Assembly: GCF_031583575.1 (NCBI RefSeq)
Contig: NZ_CP134146.1
Location: forward strand, 3,410,001-3,474,000
Source: Thalassotalea nanhaiensis
Lineage (GTDB): Bacteria; Pseudomonadota; Gammaproteobacteria; Enterobacterales; Alteromonadaceae
DNA length: 64,000 nt
Direction: 5' to 3'
Positions within the stretch are counted from its first letter, which is position 1. Every line of letters begins with the position of its first letter. The translations under genes and the position numbers were made by a program. Below the pieces are notes generated by a model. It saw nothing but the letters and a program-made list of their open reading frames with translations. It was not told where the DNA came from and did no database searches. Positions 44,277 to 53,997 of this stretch are shown piece after piece.

Positions 44277-46844
44277 TTACTGCTGGTATTGGAAAGACTT
44301 ACGTAAACGAACATCTGCAACAGAAGCACCTACAAGCACTTCAAATTCGCCTTGTTCAACAAGCCAATCATTAGTTTCAACATCCCAAAACGCCAAGTCT
44401 CGATTTACCAATTCCATTGTTACGGTTTTAGCTTCACCAGGTTTTAGAAATACCTTGGCAAAATCTTTCAACTCTTTAGCAGGTCTTGCAACCGACGCTT
44501 CTTTGTCTGACAAATAAAGCTGGACGATTTCTGCACCGGCTGTCGTTGATGTATTTTTGACAGTGGCAGTTACCGTTAACACGTCAGTTGAATTGATTGT
44601 TTCATTACTCAGTTTAATATCAGAATATTCAAAACTGCTATAGGAAATACCATGACCAAATGGAAATAGCGGCTTTATATTTTGCTGTTCAAACCATCGA
44701 TAACCAATAAACACACCTTCGCTGTATAGAGACTCTTTTTCATTATAATCCTGCAAAGCGATAGGAGCAGTATCAGCAAGCTTAACTGGCAAGGTAATTG
44801 GTAATTTACCACTTGGGTTTACCACGCCAGTTAATACATTCATAAATGCATTACCGGCTTCCATACCACCATACCAACCCCAAACTATTGTACTTGCTTG
44901 TTCTACCCATGGCATTTCAACAGCTGAGCCAGCCACTAAAAAAACCACAGTGTTTTCATTTGCAGCTAAAAGCTTTGATATCACCTCATCTTGATTACCT
45001 GGTAGTTTCATATCGAGTCGATCAATAGATTCACGATCGTCCGCATGTGATAAACCACCAAAATAAATGACTGCATCAGCCGCCTTGGCAGCTGCAAGGT
45101 ATTCACTCTCATCAGTAAATAAATCCCCAGGGGCATCCCAACCTAAGGTAAAGTTATTTTGGCCATCATAGTTAATTTCAAACTGATATTCTTGCTTTGC
45201 TGTTAACTGTATTGCTTGTTCAGTTACCTTGTCATTAACACCGTTTAATTGGATAACTTCTTTACCATCAATTAATAATGAAAACTGACCTTGCGCGGCA
45301 ATTTTTAAATTATGCGTTCCTGTTTTCAACGGCTTTATCTTTGCTTTCATTGTGATGTACTGTTTTGCACTGCTCTTTGCATCAAATTTAGAATCAACGA
45401 TCCACGATTCACTGATAAGCTTTTCTCGATTAATATCTTCAAATGAAGAGATATTCCAAGCCGGTGTTCCTGTCCAATGTCTACTTGCTACGTAATCACT
45501 AGCAATTGGCGATAGTGAACTACTTTTAGCCCGCATAACCTGAATATTAACATTTTCACCCAGTGCCGCTTGTAGTCCAGCCAACGGGGTAATTTCATAT
45601 AATGATTTAACTTCTGAAGAGCCTCCACCCTGTCCATGCTTTTTATTTGCATTTGGGCCAAGAACCAGAACATTTTTTAATGTAGACTTTTCAAGCGGCA
45701 ACACATTTAAGTCATTTTTTAATAAGATCACGCCCTCTTCAGCGATTTTAAGCGCAGCATTTTGATGAGATTCGGTATTACGCTCTCCTTCTGCACGATT
45801 TTCATCATACATTCCTATAGAGAACTGTAACCTTAATACTCGCCTTACCTTGTCATCAAGAACGGCCATGGGAACCTTGCCAGATTCAATCATTTTCTCT
45901 AAAGGTTTCGCTAAAAAATAGTCATCGTAACTATCAACATCAGTGCCCATTTCAAGGTCAAGACCATTCATAGCAGCATCGAAAGTGTTAATGTCGACAT
46001 TCCAATCGGTAAGTAAAACGCCATTAAAGCCCCACTCGCCTTTAAGAATATCCATAACTAAATGCTTACTTTGGTTGGCATTTGTGCCGTAATATTCGTT
46101 ATAAGCGCCCATAAAAGAATATACATTTGCTTCTTTCACCGCATATTCAAAGGCAGGTAAATATACTTCTCGCAGAGTGCGTTCATCAGGTTTAGCATTT
46201 ACACCTATGCGGTTTAACTCTTGTGTATTTAGGGCATAGTGTTTAATAGTGGCGGCAACATCATGCTGCTGAATTGCTTTTATTTGTGGAACAACAAGTT
46301 TCGCAGCCAACATTGGATCTTCGCCCATGTATTCAAAGTTACGACCATATAATGGCAAGCGAGCAAGGTTTACTCCTGGCCCTAGGATCAAATCTTTCTC
46401 TCTATGTCTGGCTTCGCTGCCCAATACGTTGCCATGTAAAGCTGCGATATTTCGATCCCAACTTGCGGCAACCGAAGTAAGGTGCGGAAGGTACGTTGCA
46501 TGATCATCTGTCCAGCCAGCTGAGCTCCATGAATCCCGTTGTATTTGATGTCTTACACCATGTGGCCCGTCAGAAAGCCACATTTCTTTAATCCCAACTC
46601 GGTCAATTGCATTGACATGGAATTTACCACTGGCATGGATTAGAGATATTTTTTCTTGGAGTGTTAGCTGGGTAAGCACTTCCTCTACATCTTGTTCAAC
46701 AGAAGCTAATCTTGTTGCTTTTGATGTGTCAGCAGCTTGCAAGCTTGTGAGTTCTTCCGAGTTATCTTTAGACTTTTGTACATCAGCTTCACAAGCTAAT
46801 AGCAACACTGTAGCCAATGACAGCGCAATATTTTTTACGATCAT
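44277..46844 (-). CDS. Glycoside hydrolase family 3 lipoprotein with PA14 domain (beta-glucosidase-like)
   Basis: An 855-residue GH3 enzyme. The lipobox LLLAC (Cys at 18) anchors it in the envelope. The N-terminal TIM barrel (about 55-340) has WLSDGPHGVR, the KHY motif IKHYALN (about residue 200) and the nucleophile Asp in VLLTDWN (about residue 280). The second (alpha/beta) domain is interrupted by a PA14 carbohydrate-binding insertion (about 430-580). The C-terminal fibronectin-III-like domain carries the usual VEVTVKNT-type stretch. It probably cleaves terminal beta-linked glucose or similar units from oligosaccharides. It diverges from the TonB receptor across three LacI-type operators. 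Confidence 0.9.
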   Translation of the reverse strand: MIVKNIALSLATVLLLACEADVQKSKDNSEELTSLQAADTSKATRLASVEQDVEEVLTQLTLQEKISLIHASGKFHVNAIDRVGIKEMWLSDGPHGVRHQIQRDSWSSAGWTDDHATYLPHLTSVAASWDRNIAALHGNVLGSEARHREKDLILGPGVNLARLPLYGRNFEYMGEDPMLAAKLVVPQIKAIQQHDVAATIKHYALNTQELNRIGVNAKPDERTLREVYLPAFEYAVKEANVYSFMGAYNEYYGTNANQSKHLVMDILKGEWGFNGVLLTDWNVDINTFDAAMNGLDLEMGTDVDSYDDYFLAKPLEKMIESGKVPMAVLDDKVRRVLRLQFSIGMYDENRAEGERNTESHQNAALKIAEEGVILLKNDLNVLPLEKSTLKNVLVLGPNANKKHGQGGGSSEVKSLYEITPLAGLQAALGENVNIQVMRAKSSSLSPIASDYVASRHWTGTPAWNISSFEDINREKLISESWIVDSKFDAKSSAKQYITMKAKIKPLKTGTHNLKIAAQGQFSLLIDGKEVIQLNGVNDKVTEQAIQLTAKQEYQFEINYDGQNNFTLGWDAPGDLFTDESEYLAAAKAADAVIYFGGLSHADDRESIDRLDMKLPGNQDEVISKLLAANENTVVFLVAGSAVEMPWVEQASTIVWGWYGGMEAGNAFMNVLTGVVNPSGKLPITLPVKLADTAPIALQDYNEKESLYSEGVFIGYRWFEQQNIKPLFPFGHGISYSSFEYSDIKLSNETINSTDVLTVTATVKNTSTTAGAEIVQLYLSDKEASVARPAKELKDFAKVFLKPGEAKTVTMELVNRDLAFWDVETNDWLVEQGEFEVLVGASVADVRLRKSFQYQQ

Positions 46845-46965
46845 AGAAGTAGCCTTTGAATACCTTATATTAAGGTACGTTATTCTAATTTGATTAATTC
46901 ATTTACACGGTAATAGTTGCCGTTGAATTTAATAAAAAGTATTTTTAAATTTTGCATTACGACAA

Positions 46966-46979
46966 TGTAAGCGCTTACA
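46966..46979. promoter_or_regulatory. LacI-type operator 1 (GH3 side)
   Basis: A perfect 14-bp palindrome TGTAAGCGCTTACA with the central CG typical of LacI-family repressor sites, 122 bases upstream of the GH3 start. It is one of three identical copies in this gap. Confidence 0.8.
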
Positions 46980-47260
46980 CAATATGAATGAATTGAATTT
47001 AAAACTCAATATTTTATTAAAAAATATTTCAGTTTTATCACTCAAGTAAAAAAATGCACAAGAAATAAATATGGCTATCAGCAAACCAATCATCCCGCGC
47101 AAAATAAACACGTGACTAACAAAACCGTAACAAAATAACAGTTATCTATGTTTTAAGGTGCGCCCTACAACCTAGCTGCAACACCATGATTTATCTAAGT
47201 TTACTTGCAAGACACCATAATTAACACCAAACAATAAAGTAAAATAATTGTTAAAAGCTG

Positions 47261-47289
47261 TTGACGGAATGAAAATATTAAATTAGTTT
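47261..47289 (+). promoter_or_regulatory. Candidate promoter of the TonB receptor gene
   Basis: TTGACG (47261-47266), a 17-base spacer, and TAGTTT (47284-47289). The predicted start point falls inside operator 2, so binding there should block transcription. The -10 is weak. Confidence 0.4.
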
Positions 47290-47290
47290 A

Positions 47291-47304
47291 TGTAAGCGCT
47301 TACA
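47291..47304. promoter_or_regulatory. LacI-type operator 2
   Basis: A second exact copy of TGTAAGCGCTTACA, directly after the predicted -10 box of the receptor gene, 54 bp centre to centre from operator 3. Confidence 0.8.
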
Positions 47305-47344
47305 AAAAATTACAAATTGTTAAGCTTGTTTTTTTAAACAGAAA

Positions 47345-47358
47345 TGTAAGCGCTTACA
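47345..47358. promoter_or_regulatory. LacI-type operator 3
   Basis: A third exact copy of TGTAAGCGCTTACA, in the leader of the TonB receptor gene, 57 bases before its start codon. The spacing of five helical turns from operator 2 would suit co-operative binding. Confidence 0.8.
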
Positions 47359-47414
47359 AATTTAGTTACACAGAAATTCACTAAAAATAAAATAAGCACT
47401 CTGGGGAGAGTAAA

Positions 47415-50396
47415 GTGAAAACAAGAACATTTAACAAAACTAAACTAGCAACGAGTTTGTCGTTAATATTAGGAGCTTCCGTTATTAATACCACTTATGC
47501 GGCTGAAGAAGTTACCGCTGGTGATGATGTAGAAATAATTGAAGTTACCGGTATTCGCGGCAGTTTGACGAAGTCGGTTGACATTAAACGCTCTTCAAGA
47601 GGTGTTGTAGATGCAATTTCAGCAGAAGATATAGGTAAGTTTCCAGATACTAACTTAGCCGAATCTCTGCAACGTATTTCAGGTGTATCAATTGACCGTG
47701 ATAATGGTGAAGGTAGCAAAGTAACCGTTCGTGGTTTTGGTCCTGACTATAACTTGGTAACGCTAAATGGCCGTCAAATGCCAACCGCGAACATCAATGA
47801 TACTAGTGCTTCTGATTCTCGTTCATTCGACTTTGGTAACTTAGCATCTGAAGGTGTGAGCGCTGTTGAAGTATATAAAACAGGCCGAGCAGACGTTGCA
47901 ACAGGTGGTATCGGTTCTACGATTAACTTGGTAACAATAAAGCCATTAAATGCTGGTAAACAAGCAGCAGTTAGCGTTAAAGGTGTGCATGATACATCAA
48001 GTGAAGATGGTGATAGCTTAACTCCTGAATTATCAGGTTTATATAGTGACACATTTGCAGATGGTAAATTTGGTGTTGCAATTACAGGTTCATACCAAAA
48101 CCGCCAAAGTGGTTCAGCACGTGCTGGTGTTGATAACGGCTGGCGCCCACAAACAGGTGGCGTTGGTGACTGGGGTTCAGTTGGTGAAGGCCCAAATAAC
48201 GTTAATGTACCAGCTGATGGCGTAACATACGCTGTTCCTCATAACGTATTATATGGTTTCAGTGAAGTAGACCGTACACGTACCAATGGTCAATTAACCT
48301 TTCAATATCGCCCTGTTGAAAACTTAACAGCAACACTTGATTATACCTACTCAAAATTAGAAGAAGAGTTAAATCAAAACATTCACTCTGTGTGGATGAG
48401 CTTAAACTATGCTGGCGGTTCAGAGTGGACTGATCCAGATGGCGATAACGTTTCTGCACCTATGATGATCCATGATATTGATGGCCCTTCAGATTTAGTA
48501 AGCCAAGTAGAGCAAAGTGCAAAAGTTAATGAAAATGATTCTATAGGTTTAAATTTAGAATACTTGGTAAATGACAACTTATCTTTTGCCCTTGATTTTC
48601 ATAGTTCATCAGCAGAAGCAAAGCCTGACAGTATTTATGGTAACAGTAATACTATTCAAATGGCGACTTGGACTCGTGCAGAAACAAAAGTAGATTTCAC
48701 TTCAGATTTCCCTGTTGTAGAAGTTGTATTCCCTGACGGTGTAAACGGTTTAACGCCAGATGACGTTAGAACTACCGGTACAAGTTTCAGAAACAGCTAC
48801 ATGAAATCAGAAATTGAACAAGTTCAATTAGATGGTACGTATGTATTTGATGATGGCATTGTTGAAAGTATCGACTTTGGTGTTGGCTTTAACAAAGTAG
48901 AGAACCGCAACGCATTCGCTAATGCAGAACGTCCTAACTGGGGTGGTACTGGTTCGGCAGACGATATTGACGATCAAATGTTACTTGATAGCAAAGATAC
49001 AATGAAAGATCGCTTTGATAACATGCCAGGTGATAAATCAAATATGATCAATGAGTTTTGGGCTGTTGATTTTAAAACGATTGCTGATTTAGTTGGTGAT
49101 TTATATTCAGATCCAAACGATCCACAAGCATGGCCATGTGGTTCAACCATTTGTGCTCCAACTGAATATACAACTGACAGACGTACAGAAGAAGAATCAA
49201 CAAGCGCATATTTACAAGCTAATTTAGCGTTTGAAATTGGTGAAATGCCTGCGGCATTAACCATAGGTATTCGTTATGAGCAAACTGATGTTACTTCAAC
49301 CACTCTTTTACCAGATGTAATTAACTTAGGTTGGGTATCTACTAACGAGTTTGAAATTGTACGTGCAGATAATGCAGTATTCTTTACTGGCGAAGGCGAT
49401 TACGACTATGTTCTTCCTAACATAGATTTTAACATTGAGCCTTTAGAAGACGTTATTGTAAGAGCTTCATACAGTGAAACAATTACTCGTCCTGCGTACG
49501 GTAATTTAACTGCGGGTAGCCGTTTAAATGAAGTTCGAAATGGTGGTGCTACGGGTTCTCGTGGTAATCCAGGATTACTACCTGTTGAATCAGAGAATAT
49601 CGACCTTTCACTTGAATACTACTACGGTGAAGCTAGTTATGTATCTTTAGGTTACTTCCAAAAAGATGTTGACCAAGTTGTTGGTAATAAAATAATCAAT
49701 GAGTCACCTTATAATGTAACTGACCCGGCCTCAGGTGCGCGTTTTGATGCTGCTGTTGCTGCTACAGGTGGTGATCCATCTAATAGTGAAGCAATTCGTG
49801 AGAATATAGAAGCGTCAAACCCAGGTGATCAGTACATCATTCCAGCTGCAGGTGGAGCAATGACTCAAATTTGGGGTCATCCAACAGAAAACGGCATCTT
49901 AGATGTTGATTTTACTCAGCCGGTTAACCAAGGTAGCAATAAAGTAGACGGTTTCGAGTTTGCTATACAGCATTTCTTTGGTGATACAGGTTTTGGTGCT
50001 ATGGCCAACCTTACCGTTGTAGATAGTGATATAGAATATGATGATGGTGATTTCTCAGGAAATCAAGTTACGCCGTTACTTGGCGTAAGTGATTCATACA
50101 ATATTGTTGCCTTCTATGAAAAATATGGTTTCCAAGTTCGTGTTGCTTACAACTGGCGCGATGACTTCCTACAAGGAACTCATGATGGTCAAGGTCTAAA
50201 CCCTGTGTATGTAGAAGATTACGGTCAACTAGATGCAAACATTAGCTACGAATTTAACGAAAACCTTGCTGTATTTGCTGAAGGTATTAACTTAACAGAT
50301 GAGATCACTCGCAGTTATGGTCGCCATCAGTTAATGGTTAAGAACATCGAGCAATCAGGACCTCGTTATAATATTGGTATGCGATATAAGTTTTAA
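47415..50396 (+). CDS. TonB-dependent receptor (TIGR01782-type, carbohydrate uptake)
   Basis: A 993-residue outer-membrane receptor. The signal peptide ends near TYAA. An N-terminal plug follows (about 40-190), with IEVTGIRGSLTKSVDIKRSS, the TonB-box-like start, and the family core FPDTNLAESLQRISGVSIDRDNGEGSKVTVRGFGPDYN, quoted here only as positions 77-113. The C-terminal barrel ends ...YNIGMRYKF with the usual terminal Phe. This subfamily is typical of sugar-scavenging marine and plant-associated proteobacteria. It should import an oligosaccharide released near the cell, judged from the GH3 enzyme on the other side of the operators. Exact substrate is unknown. Confidence 0.92.
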   Translation: MKTRTFNKTKLATSLSLILGASVINTTYAAEEVTAGDDVEIIEVTGIRGSLTKSVDIKRSSRGVVDAISAEDIGKFPDTNLAESLQRISGVSIDRDNGEGSKVTVRGFGPDYNLVTLNGRQMPTANINDTSASDSRSFDFGNLASEGVSAVEVYKTGRADVATGGIGSTINLVTIKPLNAGKQAAVSVKGVHDTSSEDGDSLTPELSGLYSDTFADGKFGVAITGSYQNRQSGSARAGVDNGWRPQTGGVGDWGSVGEGPNNVNVPADGVTYAVPHNVLYGFSEVDRTRTNGQLTFQYRPVENLTATLDYTYSKLEEELNQNIHSVWMSLNYAGGSEWTDPDGDNVSAPMMIHDIDGPSDLVSQVEQSAKVNENDSIGLNLEYLVNDNLSFALDFHSSSAEAKPDSIYGNSNTIQMATWTRAETKVDFTSDFPVVEVVFPDGVNGLTPDDVRTTGTSFRNSYMKSEIEQVQLDGTYVFDDGIVESIDFGVGFNKVENRNAFANAERPNWGGTGSADDIDDQMLLDSKDTMKDRFDNMPGDKSNMINEFWAVDFKTIADLVGDLYSDPNDPQAWPCGSTICAPTEYTTDRRTEEESTSAYLQANLAFEIGEMPAALTIGIRYEQTDVTSTTLLPDVINLGWVSTNEFEIVRADNAVFFTGEGDYDYVLPNIDFNIEPLEDVIVRASYSETITRPAYGNLTAGSRLNEVRNGGATGSRGNPGLLPVESENIDLSLEYYYGEASYVSLGYFQKDVDQVVGNKIINESPYNVTDPASGARFDAAVAATGGDPSNSEAIRENIEASNPGDQYIIPAAGGAMTQIWGHPTENGILDVDFTQPVNQGSNKVDGFEFAIQHFFGDTGFGAMANLTVVDSDIEYDDGDFSGNQVTPLLGVSDSYNIVAFYEKYGFQVRVAYNWRDDFLQGTHDGQGLNPVYVEDYGQLDANISYEFNENLAVFAEGINLTDEITRSYGRHQLMVKNIEQSGPRYNIGMRYKF

Positions 50397-50418
50397 TATT
50401 TAACATATATCAACTAAC

Positions 50419-50445
50419 AAAGCCGCTGCTTGCAGCGGCTTTTAT
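50419..50445 (+). terminator. Terminator after TonB receptor gene
   Basis: A perfect 11-bp stem AAAGCCGCTGC / GCAGCGGCTTT with a 2-base apex, followed by T. It separates the receptor from the halogenase operon, perhaps incompletely. Confidence 0.85.
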
Positions 50446-50600
50446 ACTCATATGAATAGCTATTTTTTCTAATAAATATTTATTCACATTAGTATTATCT
50501 TTACTTACAAGCTCAACTAAAAGATAGTAGTTAATATCTAGAAAGTTATAAATAAAAACAAAACGTTAATTAAGTTTTTGGTCTAATTAATGGTATTGAT

Positions 50601-52166
50601 ATGAACAACCCCCTTAAAAAAGTTGTAATTGTTGGTGGTGGAACTGCTGGTTGGTTAACAGCAGGCATAATTGCTGCTGAGCACAATGCACATCGCGATG
50701 ATGGTTTAGATATCACCTTGATCGAATCACCTGATCTTAAACCTATCGGAGTTGGAGAAGGTACCTGGCCAACAATGAGAGATACCATCCAATCTATCGG
50801 TATTTCTGAAAATGATTTTATCAGCTGTTGCGACGTGTCCTTTAAACAAGGCTCACAATTTGTTGGCTGGTGTGACGATACATCTGCTAATAGTTATTAT
50901 CATCCATTTTTAGCACCACACGGTTTTGGTCAATCAAACTTAACCAAACATTGGCAACAATCAAAAACCTCAACTTCTTTTGCTCATACGGTTAGCTTTC
51001 AACCGCATTTATGTGACTATGGCTGTGCACCTAAGCAAAAACAAACACCTGAATTTGCCGCGGTTGCTAATTATGCTTATCACCTAAATGCTGCAAAATT
51101 TGCACAACTGCTGCAAAAACACTGTACTGAAAAACTCAAAGTGAAGCATATCAAGGACCATGTTACTGGCGTGAATGGCAACATTGATGACAATATCCAG
51201 TCTATTAGCACCAAACAACATGGCAATTTAAGTGCTGAGTTATTTGTTGATTGCTCAGGAAGCTCGGCTATTTTATTAGCGCAACATTACAAAATACCTT
51301 TTATCAACAAAAAAGACGTGCTGTTTAATGACACCGCACTAGCTGTACAAGTCCCCTATGCTAATGCGAATGAGAAAATTGCATCACATACTATTTCTAC
51401 AGCGCACGATGCTGGCTGGATTTGGGATATAGGCCTGCCAACTCGTCGTGGTGTAGGCTGTGTTTATGCCAGTGACTATATGACTGATGACGGTGCAGAA
51501 GCACAGCTTCGTGCTTATTTATCTAACACACTGCCACAAAATATAATAAAAGAAGCAAATATTAGAAAGCTGTCTTTTATCCCTGGTTATAGAGAGAAGT
51601 TTTGGCACAAAAACTGTGTGGCTGTTGGCATGGCATCAGGCTTTCTTGAGCCACTGGAAGCATCTGCACTGGCATTGGTAGAATTATCCGCCAAAATGAT
51701 TGCAAAAGAGCTGCCCGCAGAGCAATCAATCATGCCAATTACTGCCGAGCGATTTAATCGTCGTTTTCATTATCGCTGGCAACGTATCATTGAATTTTTA
51801 AAGCTGCATTATGTGCTTAGCAATCGCAGCGCAAAATACTGGCAAGACAACAAAGCTACAAACACCATACCTGATCGTTTACAGCAACTGTTGGCTTTAT
51901 GGCAATACCAAGAGCCAACGTATAATGACTTTACCGAAATTGAAGAAATCTTTCCGGCTGCCAGCTATCAATACATCCTTTATGGTATGGGATTTAAAAC
52001 CCAAGTTAGAGCAACATCAAGGCGAATTGATAACCAATTGCTTAGTGAAAAACTTATCACTGAAAACCAACAGTTATGCCAAAAGTATTTGGCAGGCTTA
52101 CCGACAAATCGTGAATTAATTGACCATATTATTCATCAACAAATGAATAAAAAGTGTGCTAATTAA
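50601..52166 (+). CDS. Flavin-dependent tryptophan-halogenase family protein (copy 1)
   Basis: A 521-residue FAD-binding protein of the tryptophan halogenase family. The Rossmann GGGTAGW motif is at about residues 12-18 and the flavin segment GVGEGTWP at about 51. The lysine that makes chloramine in true halogenases is kept in SFKQGSQF (about residue 84). The second motif reads GWIWDIGLP in place of the canonical GWxWxIP, a change common in this TonB-linked clade. It begins an apparent operon with sapC, cupin and a second halogenase gene. Halogenation of a small molecule is possible but substrate and activity are unknown. Confidence 0.85.
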   Translation: MNNPLKKVVIVGGGTAGWLTAGIIAAEHNAHRDDGLDITLIESPDLKPIGVGEGTWPTMRDTIQSIGISENDFISCCDVSFKQGSQFVGWCDDTSANSYYHPFLAPHGFGQSNLTKHWQQSKTSTSFAHTVSFQPHLCDYGCAPKQKQTPEFAAVANYAYHLNAAKFAQLLQKHCTEKLKVKHIKDHVTGVNGNIDDNIQSISTKQHGNLSAELFVDCSGSSAILLAQHYKIPFINKKDVLFNDTALAVQVPYANANEKIASHTISTAHDAGWIWDIGLPTRRGVGCVYASDYMTDDGAEAQLRAYLSNTLPQNIIKEANIRKLSFIPGYREKFWHKNCVAVGMASGFLEPLEASALALVELSAKMIAKELPAEQSIMPITAERFNRRFHYRWQRIIEFLKLHYVLSNRSAKYWQDNKATNTIPDRLQQLLALWQYQEPTYNDFTEIEEIFPAASYQYILYGMGFKTQVRATSRRIDNQLLSEKLITENQQLCQKYLAGLPTNRELIDHIIHQQMNKKCAN

Positions 52167-52189
52167 AATTATAAAAAACAGGAGTTCCC

Positions 52190-52921
52190 ATGGCAAATCA
52201 CGTGTTATTAAATAATATAGATCACCAAGATCTAAAAATTATTACCGAGAAATCAGAGCTGTACGGCAATAATAAAATGTACTCAGCTATATACCCATTT
52301 GAGTTTAAACATGCACAAGCTGATTACCCTATTTTTTTCTATAAAGATCAATCTACAAATGTTTATACCGCATTGGCGTTATTTGGGTTTGAAGACAAAG
52401 AGAACCTTTATCTTGAAGAAAACAAATGGAATGCCAGCTATATTCCATTAATGATCGAAAGGGAGCCTTTTTTAATCGGTAAACAAACCGTCGTTGAAAA
52501 TGGCGAAAGCACAGAAAACCCTGTCATTCATATTGACCTGGATAGCCCAAGAGTAAGTAAAGACCAGGGTGAGGAAATTTTCTTATCGCATGGCGGTAAT
52601 AGTGAATACATCAATAAAATAAGTACTACCCTGAAAGCACTGCATGACAGTAAAGAGTCTACCGACTTGTTTTTCAATACCCTTTCAGAGCTAGACCTTA
52701 TTGAACCTTTTAATTTAGATATTCAATTACAAGATGGCTCAAATCATCGTTTAGCAGGCTTTCATACCATCAATGAAGAAAAACTAACCGGACTATCTGG
52801 TGAACAGCTTGAAAAATTAAACAAGTCTGGATTATTGATGCTTATTTACATGGTCATAGCCTCTCAGTCTAATATCGGCGGATTAATCCAAAAGAAACAA
52901 GACAAAGTACAAGCAAAGTAA
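52190..52921 (+). CDS. SapC-family protein
   Basis: A 243-residue cytoplasmic protein of the SapC family (PF07277). The start NHVLLNNIDHQDLKI and the segment YPIFFYKDQSTNVYTALALFGFEDKENLYL are characteristic. The C-terminal portion ends in a hydrophobic helix and a lysine-rich tail. Despite the name it is not a peptide ABC permease subunit. In marine and Caulobacter/Xanthomonas genomes it keeps company with TonB receptors and tryptophan-halogenase genes, as here. Its reading frame stays open after the stop into the cupin gene. Confidence 0.85.
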   Translation: MANHVLLNNIDHQDLKIITEKSELYGNNKMYSAIYPFEFKHAQADYPIFFYKDQSTNVYTALALFGFEDKENLYLEENKWNASYIPLMIEREPFLIGKQTVVENGESTENPVIHIDLDSPRVSKDQGEEIFLSHGGNSEYINKISTTLKALHDSKESTDLFFNTLSELDLIEPFNLDIQLQDGSNHRLAGFHTINEEKLTGLSGEQLEKLNKSGLLMLIYMVIASQSNIGGLIQKKQDKVQAK

Positions 52922-53050
52922 ACAGTAACTTTTGATGAGGCAGTTGTTATCAGCGATATATTTAGTCAGATAAAACCAGTTGAGCAGGTATCAAGCTGTA
53001 GTGCTGATAACATTCCTGCCAGCATTTTATCATCAACACAACCTATTATT

Positions 53051-53971
53051 TTGAAAGGACTGGTAAAGCACTGGCCAATTGTTTGCGCTGCGAATGAATC
53101 AAACGAATCAGCAGTGAATTACTTACAACAGTTTTACCAAGGGATGCCGGTAGGAGCAGGTTTTGGTGAAAGTAAGGATAATGGCCGTTTATTTTACAAT
53201 GATGATTTATCAGGTTTTAATTTTGACCGCAAAACCATTGCCTTGGATACTTTCTTAACCGAACTGCTACAACCTGTGCAGCAGCCAACCGCAGCAAAAT
53301 ATGTTGGCTCTACTGACATCAATAAGTTGTTGCCAAGTTTTCGAGAGCACAATGACTTATCGGCGTTAAGTGAATTTAAGCCATTAGCGAGCATTTGGTT
53401 AAGTAATCGCTCTCGCATTGCTGCTCATCATGATACGCCTAATAACATTGCCTGCTGTGTAGCTGGCAAAAGACGCTTTACCTTATTTCCTCCAGAGGAA
53501 GTTAAAAATTTATATATTGGTCCGCTAGACCATACACCTGCGGGGCAAGCGATTAGCTTAGTAGATTTTTATGAACCTGACTTTGAACGTTTCCCAAAAT
53601 TTGAACAGGCATTGGCAAATGCGCAAGTGGCTGAATTAGAACCAGGCGACTGTTTGTTTTTACCCAGTATGTGGTGGCACCATGTTGAAGGCCTAGATAA
53701 TTTTAATATATTAATAAATTATTGGTGGCAAACAACCAATTTACAGATGGGTGCAGGTATGGATGCGCTTTATCATGCTTTGCTCAACATTAAAGATTTA
53801 CCTGAGCAACAAAAACTTGCCTGGCAGGCAATGTTTGAACATTATATTTTTAACGTTGATGAAAATACCTTAGATCATATCCCTGAAGATAAACTTGGTA
53901 TTCTTGATTCAAATTCAGATATGGCTGCTAGAAAAATACGAGCCATGCTATTAAACAAACTTAATCGTTAA
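53051..53971 (+). CDS. Cupin-like (JmjC/cupin_8) protein, start codon unclear
   Basis: A 306-residue-plus cupin_8 (PF13621) protein. The metal triad is visible as H and D in AAHHDTPNN (about residue 126) and H in MWWHHVEGL (about 203), as in 2-oxoglutarate/Fe(II) oxygenases of the JmjC type. The frame starts at TTG 53051 only by default: no ribosome site precedes it, and the open frame upstream to the sapC stop codes ISDIFSQIKP...QPIILKGL, which is family-like. No ATG or GTG lies in that frame. An ATG at 52935 is one base out of frame, so a lost base or a rare start (ATC at 52949) is likely. It works with the flanking halogenase genes by context. Confidence 0.8.
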   Translation: MKGLVKHWPIVCAANESNESAVNYLQQFYQGMPVGAGFGESKDNGRLFYNDDLSGFNFDRKTIALDTFLTELLQPVQQPTAAKYVGSTDINKLLPSFREHNDLSALSEFKPLASIWLSNRSRIAAHHDTPNNIACCVAGKRRFTLFPPEEVKNLYIGPLDHTPAGQAISLVDFYEPDFERFPKFEQALANAQVAELEPGDCLFLPSMWWHHVEGLDNFNILINYWWQTTNLQMGAGMDALYHALLNIKDLPEQQKLAWQAMFEHYIFNVDENTLDHIPEDKLGILDSNSDMAARKIRAMLLNKLNR

Positions 53972-53997
53972 TCACAACAGTAAACATAGGTGATACA

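Noticed and set aside
46929-47111. 60-residue leftward open frame in the GH3-TonB receptor gap
   Set aside because: It covers an operator palindrome, is low in complexity (F, I, K rich from AT-rich DNA), has no ribosome site and no family match.
52190-52921. SapC as permease subunit of the Sap antimicrobial-peptide transporter
   Set aside because: It lacks permease helices and belongs to the unrelated PF07277 family; the shared name is historical.
53051-53971. Stop read-through fusion of SapC and cupin
   Set aside because: The frames agree, but the stop is a plain UAA, the junction codes no linker-like sequence, and these are separate proteins in other genomes; a start-region indel is simpler.
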